10,883 nt of DNA from Pyrodictiaceae archaeon (GTDB taxonomy: Archaea; Thermoproteota; Thermoprotei_A; Sulfolobales; Pyrodictiaceae), in contig JALTZQ010000187.1 in NCBI GenBank assembly GCA_027046105.1, positions 1 to 10,883 on the forward strand. The letters are read 5' to 3'. The position numbers were made by a program, and so were the translations under genes. The stretch's first letter is position 1. Every line of letters starts with the position of its first letter. The notes beneath the pieces were generated by a model. That model did no database searches. It had not been told where the DNA came from and worked only from the letters and a program-made list of their open reading frames with translations. Shown piece after piece: positions 6,876-10,883 of the stretch.

Positions 6876-7221
6876 TGAGGCCGCACTAGTTCTTCTCGTA
6901 ATTGCCCTGGCAGTATTGCTTATAGCTATTGGTGCACCTTTGCATATCTTGCTACCCGCTATTGCTGTAGCTGGCTTTATAGTCTTGGCTTTAATTAAAG
7001 GTGTTAAGGCTCAGTTAAGGAAGCCTTTGGCAGGTGCTGAGGTCCTCATTGGCAAGAAGGGGTTCGTCAAAGAGTACTTGGGCCATGGCGTTTACCTTGT
7101 TGTTGTAGAGGGGGAGTTATGGCGTGCAGTGTGTGCGAAAAAGGATTGTGGTCTTGGAGTTGGATCTAGAGTATGTATTGTGGAGGTGGAGGGGCTCTTG
7201 CTGAAAGTACTTCCATGCTAG
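6841..7221 (+). CDS. Short NfeD-like membrane protein with OB-fold
   Basis: The 126-residue product has two membrane segments (residues ~13-32 and 35-53), a basic linker, and a small all-beta domain (~64-126). That domain has the NfeD C-terminal pattern: AGAEVLIGKKGFVKEYL, then GELWRAV, then GLGVGSRVCIVEVEGLLLKV. NfeD proteins usually accompany SPFH/stomatin-type proteins and act in membrane-protein quality control. No stomatin gene is in this window. I place the start at the ATG at 6841. The frame is open further upstream to 6763, but that part only mirrors the coding sequence of the preceding gene. It overlaps that gene by 35 nt. Its stop shares the four bases CTAG with the stop of the convergent gene. 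Cys residues at 98, 103, 112 and 126 are an unusual addition for this small domain. Confidence 0.75.
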   Translation: MVREQVIAAILDEAALVLLVIALAVLLIAIGAPLHILLPAIAVAGFIVLALIKGVKAQLRKPLAGAEVLIGKKGFVKEYLGHGVYLVVVEGELWRAVCAKKDCGLGVGSRVCIVEVEGLLLKVLPC

Positions 7222-7769
7222 TACGCTGGTGTAGTGTAACCGAATTTTTGAAAGACTATTGTCTTCGTGTGTTCTATGTAGACTAGCATTGTTAGTTGGC
7301 GAACACCTGCACTATATAGGCTTGCAACAATGAAGGGAGGGGCATCGGTTACATCTACTGTTCTAGCCGAGACTCCTCGCACTATGCGAGCTACTTTGGA
7401 TGCTAGAAGCCTAGCAGGAGTCCTTACAGTAGGCTTCATTGGTACCTCGTATACGTGTATAAGGCCACGTACTTGGTAGTCTTCAAGTAGTAGTCTCAAT
7501 GGTTGCCATCCACTAATAGGCTCTGATGGTGCTATGACTCTTAGTGGTCTACTATCGCTCTGTGCATGTTTGTAAGCTAGTGTGGCTAGCACGTTTTCAA
7601 CTGCAGTCCGTACGATAATCGTGTCTGGGACTACATCTCCACCAACACGTTTTGCGAGAACACTAAGTACCTCTTCCGGTCTACGTATAGCTTGCTTAAC
7701 AAGCTCTAGCCTTGCCTCCTCTAGAGGGTTCTCAAAAACTGATATGAATAGTTCTTCAATGGGTAACAT
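7218..7769 (-). CDS. CARF-like (Csa3-type) Rossmann-fold protein, function unknown
   Basis: This 183-residue soluble protein has no clear annotation. Residues ~49-173 can be read as a CARF-type Rossmann-like domain: strand DTIIVRT, helix VENVLATLAYKHA, strand LRVIAPSE, a GWQPLRLLLEDYQ helix, strand IHVYEVP, helix ARLLASKVARIV, strand RTVDVTDA, helix PFIVASLYSAG, then a strand pair RQLTMLVYIE and TIVFQKF. The V-I-x-P-S-x-P-I-S-G segment (78-87) and D139-V-T141 after the fourth strand match what I recall of Csa3 CARF domains, including the roughly 58-residue spacing between them. The usual basic residue four positions after the Thr is missing (Pro at 145). About 45 helical residues precede the domain, and no winged-helix, HEPN or nuclease domain follows. 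It lies 24 nt after the methyltransferase gene. The gene is real; the fold assignment is a pattern-based inference. Confidence 0.5.
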   Translation of the reverse strand: MLPIEELFISVFENPLEEARLELVKQAIRRPEEVLSVLAKRVGGDVVPDTIIVRTAVENVLATLAYKHAQSDSRPLRVIAPSEPISGWQPLRLLLEDYQVRGLIHVYEVPMKPTVRTPARLLASKVARIVRGVSARTVDVTDAPPFIVASLYSAGVRQLTMLVYIEHTKTIVFQKFGYTTPAY

Positions 7770-7793
7770 CGTTATCCCAGCAATACCTTACTC

Positions 7794-8267
7794 TTAACGC
7801 TTCCTAGAATAAATGTAGACAGTATGCGAGCCTATGGGTACTACTGCTTCTAGTTGAAGCTTCGTTGTAGGAAAATCTAGGCTCACGAGAAGCGCGTTCT
7901 CTGGTAAAAGCTCTGCTAAGGAATCCATTGGCAACGGCATAAGAAAGGCGTAGGCAAGGTCTAGTTTACGCAGCCTAAAACTCAAGATATCACCTATGAC
8001 TACATCCACAAGATGGCCCGAGTTTCTAGTTTTAATAAACCTCCAGGCTTCATAGGCTCGCATAGTATTCAACTCTGTACAAACGCCGTAAGCTAATACT
8101 GATGTGGAAAGGACTTCTATTACTATACCATTCCCACAACCTGCATCGTAGACAATGGGCTGACTACGTTTATCAACAAAAAGGTCTTCAACAGTTTTCC
8201 GCAACCATTTCAGTACACGTGGTGGAGTAGGAACAAAAGGTGCCACGTAGGCATTACTGTTTTGCAA
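7794..8267 (-). CDS. aKMT-like SAM-dependent protein lysine methyltransferase
   Basis: This is a class I (Rossmann) methyltransferase. The 157-residue product closely follows the layout of the crenarchaeal aKMT family, which methylates lysines of many cellular proteins. An N-terminal PFVPTPPRVLKWL segment (10-22) precedes the SAM motif I, VYDAGCGNG (39-47). E65 is the motif II acidic residue. GD at 92-93 and D103 flank the central sheet, DFP at 131-133 corresponds to the late strand, and a GSHTVYIYSRK end (146-156) closes the fold. The TTG start gives an N-terminus of the expected length. Only a weak G-rich stretch precedes it. It sits 35 nt after the M29 aminopeptidase stop and 24 nt before the CARF-like gene, so the three probably share a transcript. 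The family call is strong. Substrate breadth is assumed from the Sulfolobus enzyme. Confidence 0.8.
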   Translation of the reverse strand: MQNSNAYVAPFVPTPPRVLKWLRKTVEDLFVDKRSQPIVYDAGCGNGIVIEVLSTSVLAYGVCTELNTMRAYEAWRFIKTRNSGHLVDVVIGDILSFRLRKLDLAYAFLMPLPMDSLAELLPENALLVSLDFPTTKLQLEAVVPIGSHTVYIYSRKR

Positions 8268-8302
8268 GATCTAGCCCCGAGCTGGCCCCTTAGCTGGGGT
8301 AT

Positions 8303-9427
8303 TCATTCCTCACTCCATGCCTTGAACCGACCCTTCTCGTACACCAATTCTCCATCAGCGTACACCTTTGACTCGCTTGCTTTCATATCCTTTATGAGAT
8401 CCCAGTGTATTGAGCTCTTATTCTGGCTTCCAGTTTCCGGATAACCTGCACCAAGAGCTAAGTGTATTGTTCCACCAATTTTCTCGTCAAACAGTATCTC
8501 CTTGGTTGCTCTCGTTACACTATAGTTTAGCCCAAAGGCTATCTCGCCTACCCTTTTAGCACCATCATCAACAGATAGTAGTTTCTCCAGCAAATCTCTA
8601 CCCTTTACAGCATCATATTCAACAACTACACCCTTACTAAAACATAGCTTAACCCCCTCTACCTCACGTCCACGATAAATCGCTGGATAGTCAAAACGAA
8701 CACACCCCTCCACCGAATCCTCTATAGGTCCTGTGAACACCTCACCGCCAGGCATGTTATGGCGGCCATCATCATTTATCCATTTCCGGCCACCAACCTT
8801 GAGTGAGAGATCTATCCCTGGACCCTTAAACTGCAGCTCATCGGTTTTAGAGAGAATTTCTATTATCCTAGCCTGTTTTCTAGCCTGCACTTTCCAAGAC
8901 TCGATAGGATTCTCAGTGTCAAGCTTAAGAGCACGATACACGAATTCCTCAAACTCAATCGGGGACATACCAGCCTCCTGCGCCATCGCCAACGTAGGAT
9001 ATGGCGCAATAACCCATTTCTTTTTACCAGTTGCAGCCTCAGCAAGGAATTTTTCAAAGAATGGTCTCAACGCTTTACTCCGTACAGCTTGTTTCTCGGG
9101 ATCAATGTTTGCAAGTGGCTTAGTATGGCTCGGTGAAAGCACTACTATCCTTGCGTCATACTCCTCAAAACTTACTCTTACTACGGGCTGAACATGCTCA
9201 AGCTGCTTTCTTGACGCAAAGCGATAATAGATCTCAGTATATACGTCGTCGTCGATGAGAAGTGACGGATAACCACCTCTAAGCAGTACATGTTTTGCTA
9301 GTTCACGAAGAAGAGGAAGTGATTCTACGCCACCCGTTATGAGGACATCTTCACCCTCATCCACATCCACACTATACTCTACCAGGAGCTTAGCATACTT
9401 CTCCAGTGATGCAAGGAGAATACCCAT
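8303..9427 (-). CDS. Family M29 metallo-aminopeptidase (aminopeptidase T/AmpS type)
   Basis: M29 aminopeptidases are dimeric two-metal exopeptidases of thermophilic bacteria and archaea that remove N-terminal residues. The 374-residue product has an N-terminal domain starting MGILLASLEKYAKLLVEYSV and a C-terminal catalytic domain. The metal-ligand set is visible there: E229 in NMPGGEVFTGP, E295 in VGEIAFGLN, H322 in GGTIHLALG, Y329, and H341/D343 in SSIHWDLIKDM. Length is normal. I use the ATG at 9427 because GAGGGTGGGG at 9435-9444 (- strand) is a strong, well-spaced ribosome binding site. A GTG at 9454 would add nine residues but would place that site inside the gene. It heads a probable three-gene operon with the methyltransferase and the CARF-like gene. 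It is presumably cytoplasmic, since there is no signal peptide. Confidence 0.92.
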   Translation of the reverse strand: MGILLASLEKYAKLLVEYSVDVDEGEDVLITGGVESLPLLRELAKHVLLRGGYPSLLIDDDVYTEIYYRFASRKQLEHVQPVVRVSFEEYDARIVVLSPSHTKPLANIDPEKQAVRSKALRPFFEKFLAEAATGKKKWVIAPYPTLAMAQEAGMSPIEFEEFVYRALKLDTENPIESWKVQARKQARIIEILSKTDELQFKGPGIDLSLKVGGRKWINDDGRHNMPGGEVFTGPIEDSVEGCVRFDYPAIYRGREVEGVKLCFSKGVVVEYDAVKGRDLLEKLLSVDDGAKRVGEIAFGLNYSVTRATKEILFDEKIGGTIHLALGAGYPETGSQNKSSIHWDLIKDMKASESKVYADGELVYEKGRFKAWSEE

Positions 9428-9466
9428 GACACTACCCCACCCTCTTAGCTCCACAATTAAGATTAG

Positions 9467-9482
9467 TCTGGGTTTTCCCAGA
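9467..9482. repeat. Inverted repeat, 6-bp arms, T4 centre
   Basis: TCTGGG-TTTT-CCCAGA is a perfect inverted repeat in the 150-nt divergent spacer between the M29 aminopeptidase and creatininase-family genes. It directly abuts (sharing one base with) a second inverted repeat at 9482-9506. It may be an operator half of a composite regulatory region, or a small hairpin in the RNA. Confidence 0.4.
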
Positions 9483-9506
9483 GCCTAGGTTGGTCTTGGC
9501 TAGGCT
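9482..9506. promoter_or_regulatory. Inverted repeat, 7-bp arms, possible operator
   Basis: AGCCTAG at 9482-9488 is mirrored by CTAGGCT at 9500-9506 with an 11-nt spacer, a perfect 7-bp dyad. It lies just upstream of a TATA-like stretch (9511-9520) for the + strand gene. This is where an archaeal activator or repressor dimer would be expected to bind. Evidence is symmetry and position only. Confidence 0.4.
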
Positions 9507-9510
9507 GTAG

Positions 9511-9520
9511 TTACTATTAT
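9511..9520 (+). promoter_or_regulatory. TATA-like element for the creatininase-family gene
   Basis: TTACTATTAT is the most AT-rich stretch before the gene at 9578. An archaeal start site about 25 nt downstream would give a leader of about 35-40 nt that includes the GGAGAGGA ribosome binding site at 9563-9570. No clear BRE is visible. Confidence 0.3.
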
Positions 9521-9577
9521 CGCTGTAGCTCCCTATAGAGACTCTACTCCTGGTGGTCTAACGGAGAGGACGATGTC

Positions 9578-10279
9578 ATGAAGTTAAAGGATCTTAGTTT
9601 GTATCCCGCAAGCTACATCAACAAGCCCATAGCCTTAGGTATAGGCTCACTGGAAAACCATGGTGTTCTACCTATAGGCTCAGATCTCCTCATTGCCAAC
9701 TGTATACTTGATCATCTCCATGACGTCGTTATTGCACCACCAATAACCTATACGACATCATATGAACATACCCATAGAGGATACACTATAAACACCAACT
9801 ATAAGGTGTTTCTTGACTATGCTGCTGCCGTTCTACGCGGATTATCATCCCTTACCACACGTGGCATCCTAGTAGTAGTGTTTCATGGAGGAGCTATTCA
9901 TGCTATACGTAATGCAGCAAGAAGAGTAAGGGTGGAGGTAGGGGCACGAATTCTTGTTTACGACTTCTGGTCTATGATCTCAAGCTTCATACAAGAGATG
10001 GGCGTAAAGCCTGGGCCAATCCACGGAGGCGTCATTGAGGCATCTATACTCCATTACTGTGGGTACAATGTTGGCGGAAACCTAGTCGATTTCAACAAAG
10101 CTATGACACTCGTTACTAGCGAGGCAAAGGTAAAAAATATCGCTGAAGATGTTCCATGGATAGCCCTAGACAACGAGTATATTTATGACACTGAAAAGCC
10201 ACCAGTTTCGCCAGAACTAGGCCAAAAACTTGTCAAGCACGTAGTTGGTGTTTTGAATAAGGCTCTACAGAGGCTTTAG
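9578..10279 (+). CDS. Creatininase-family amidohydrolase, possibly ArfB
   Basis: This belongs to the creatininase family of two-metal amidohydrolases. In archaea one member, ArfB, deformylates a pyrimidine intermediate of riboflavin and F420 synthesis. The 233-residue product has the GSLENHGVLPIGSD motif with metal-ligand candidates E26, H28 and D36. It then has EHTHRG (63-68), the HGG at 103-105, and GPIHGGVIEAS (146-156), which corresponds to the family's HAGxxETS region. The usual NGHGGN signature has become VFHGGA, so both Asn positions are changed. That makes the exact reaction less certain. The ATG is set by a strong GGAGAGGA site 7 nt upstream. The stop overlaps the convergent aldolase stop by 4 nt. 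A generic creatininase-family call is firm; ArfB is a guess. Confidence 0.8.
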   Translation: MKLKDLSLYPASYINKPIALGIGSLENHGVLPIGSDLLIANCILDHLHDVVIAPPITYTTSYEHTHRGYTINTNYKVFLDYAAAVLRGLSSLTTRGILVVVFHGGAIHAIRNAARRVRVEVGARILVYDFWSMISSFIQEMGVKPGPIHGGVIEASILHYCGYNVGGNLVDFNKAMTLVTSEAKVKNIAEDVPWIALDNEYIYDTEKPPVSPELGQKLVKHVVGVLNKALQRL

Positions 10280-10883
10280 CTCCAGCACTGCGCATTCATT
10301 ACCAGATAGTTGCGGTAAGCTGAACATAGAAGAGCTGCTACGAACTCCACTTTATCTCTACTCTCCATGTCTAAAGGCCAGCGCACCATGGGCTCTATTG
10401 GTGCACCCAGTCTAGTAAGAACAGTCTTGATGAGTGATTGAAGGCTTTGAGCACGTCTAACTATTAAGGCTAGTCTGACAAGTGCTCTATGGAGACGCAT
10501 CGCCTCAGAGATTTTACCATCCAACCATGTATCGTAGATTGCTTGCGGCAGACTAGGTACTAGATTAGCTATAGCATCAACAGCACCATCACCACTACTT
10601 ACCAGGTTATCCAGCATATACTCGCCATAACCAGCTAAAACAGCGAAATCTGGCCTTAGAGTCTTTACCTCTGATATGAGCTCATGAATGTAGTGTAGAT
10701 CATTGACTGTAGCTTTTATGCCAGCTATTCCACTATGTTCAAGTGCAAGTTCACGAACAATATCAACTGGTATATTGTAGCCCACCTTGGAGGGAATTGT
10801 ATAGATTATTACAGGCTTATCTGCCTTATCAGCTAGCCGAAGATAGTAGTCACGCAGCTTTTGCTGTGAAGGCTTAAAGTACA
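10276..10883 (-). CDS. DapA/KDG aldolase family lyase, N-terminal part missing
   Basis: This is a class I pyruvate-type aldolase of the dihydrodipicolinate synthase / 2-keto-3-deoxygluconate aldolase superfamily (TIM barrel). The frame is open to the window edge: codons upstream of the GTG at 10785 read YFKPSQQKLRDYYLRLADKA, then VIIYTIPSKVGYNIP, so the GTG is internal. About 201 codons plus stop are visible, from roughly the middle of the barrel. Key residues are the catalytic Tyr of the Y-x-x-P motif (YTIP) and, 29 residues later, the Schiff-base Lys in GIAGIKAT. The LAGYGEYMLDNLVSSGDGAVDAIANLVP stretch (split around the Gly-rich turn) is the conserved late-barrel region, and the C-terminal helices are complete. 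The motif after the Lys (GIKATVNDL) does not decide between DapA, KDG aldolase or N-acetylneuraminate lyase activity. It is convergent with the creatininase-family gene. Confidence 0.85.
   Translation of the reverse strand, partial: YFKPSQQKLRDYYLRLADKADKPVIIYTIPSKVGYNIPVDIVRELALEHSGIAGIKATVNDLHYIHELISEVKTLRPDFAVLAGYGEYMLDNLVSSGDGAVDAIANLVPSLPQAIYDTWLDGKISEAMRLHRALVRLALIVRRAQSLQSLIKTVLTRLGAPIEPMVRWPLDMESRDKVEFVAALLCSAYRNYLVMNAQCWS

Noticed and set aside
8733..9191. 152-codon + strand open frame opposite the M29 aminopeptidase
   Set aside because: It lies wholly inside a confidently identified gene, has no ribosome binding site, and has an unstructured Ser/Thr-rich composition.
9498..9503. 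GGCTAG shared between the ctaB palindrome (5164-5169) and the dyad at 9482-9506
   Set aside because: A single hexamer also found inside coding sequence (for example in rpl13 near 2289). Too short to claim a common regulator.
1..10883. tRNA genes, C/D-box RNAs, CRISPR repeats, transposons or toxin-antitoxin pairs
   Set aside because: None could be found by reading the spacers and both strands. The intergenic stretches are short, and no repeated units or cloverleaf-like segments were visible.

Overview
The window looks like chromosomal DNA from a hyperthermophilic archaeon of the Thermoproteota (Crenarchaeota), probably a Desulfurococcales relative. The phylum call rests on the archaeal gene order rps4-rps11-rpoD-rpl18e-rpl13-rps9-rpoN-rps2, archaeal-type ribosomal proteins, two archaeal RNA polymerase subunits, strong GGTGA-type ribosome binding sites, frequent GTG and TTG starts, and heavy use of AGG/AGA and ATA codons. 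The order-level placement is inference. Genes are packed tightly, and no tRNA, rRNA, insertion sequence, CRISPR array or long repeat was seen. No gene-free stretch exceeds 300 bases.

Region 1 (1-4031, + strand) is the distal part of the rps13/rps4 cluster. It holds the ribosomal proteins S4 (5' end cut by the window edge), S11, L18e, L13, S9 and S2, plus RNA polymerase subunits Rpo3 (RpoD) and Rpo10 (RpoN). Spacings run from a 4-nt overlap to 37 nt, so it is very likely one transcript coupling translation and transcription machinery. Rpo3 has lost the regular CxxCxxCxxxC iron-sulfur spacing and keeps only two separated Cys pairs.

Region 2 (4080-5095, - strand) has an orphan 66-residue protein and a left-handed beta-helix (hexapeptide repeat) acyltransferase, probably for sugar acylation in surface glycan synthesis.

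Region 3 (5239-7221, + strand) encodes heme O synthase (CtaB, UbiA family), an unrecognised protein with about eight membrane segments, and a short NfeD-like membrane/OB-fold protein. The heme O synthase suggests the cell uses a heme-copper oxidase, hence some oxygen respiration.

Region 4 (7218-9427, - strand) is a probable three-gene operon: an M29 metallo-aminopeptidase, an aKMT-like protein lysine methyltransferase, and a 183-residue protein whose predicted strand/helix order and motifs resemble the CARF (Csa3-type) Rossmann-like ligand-sensing domain, but without a DNA-binding or nuclease domain. This last protein is the most unusual item in the window.

Region 5 (9578-10883) has a creatininase-family amidohydrolase (+ strand, possibly the ArfB deformylase of riboflavin synthesis). 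Convergent to it is a DapA/2-keto-3-deoxygluconate aldolase family gene cut by the right window edge. The divergent spacer before the creatininase-family gene (9428-9577) carries two adjacent perfect inverted repeats, and the ctaB upstream spacer carries a perfect 12-bp palindrome. These are candidate operators. Two convergent gene pairs share overlapping stop codons (7218-7221 and 10276-10279).
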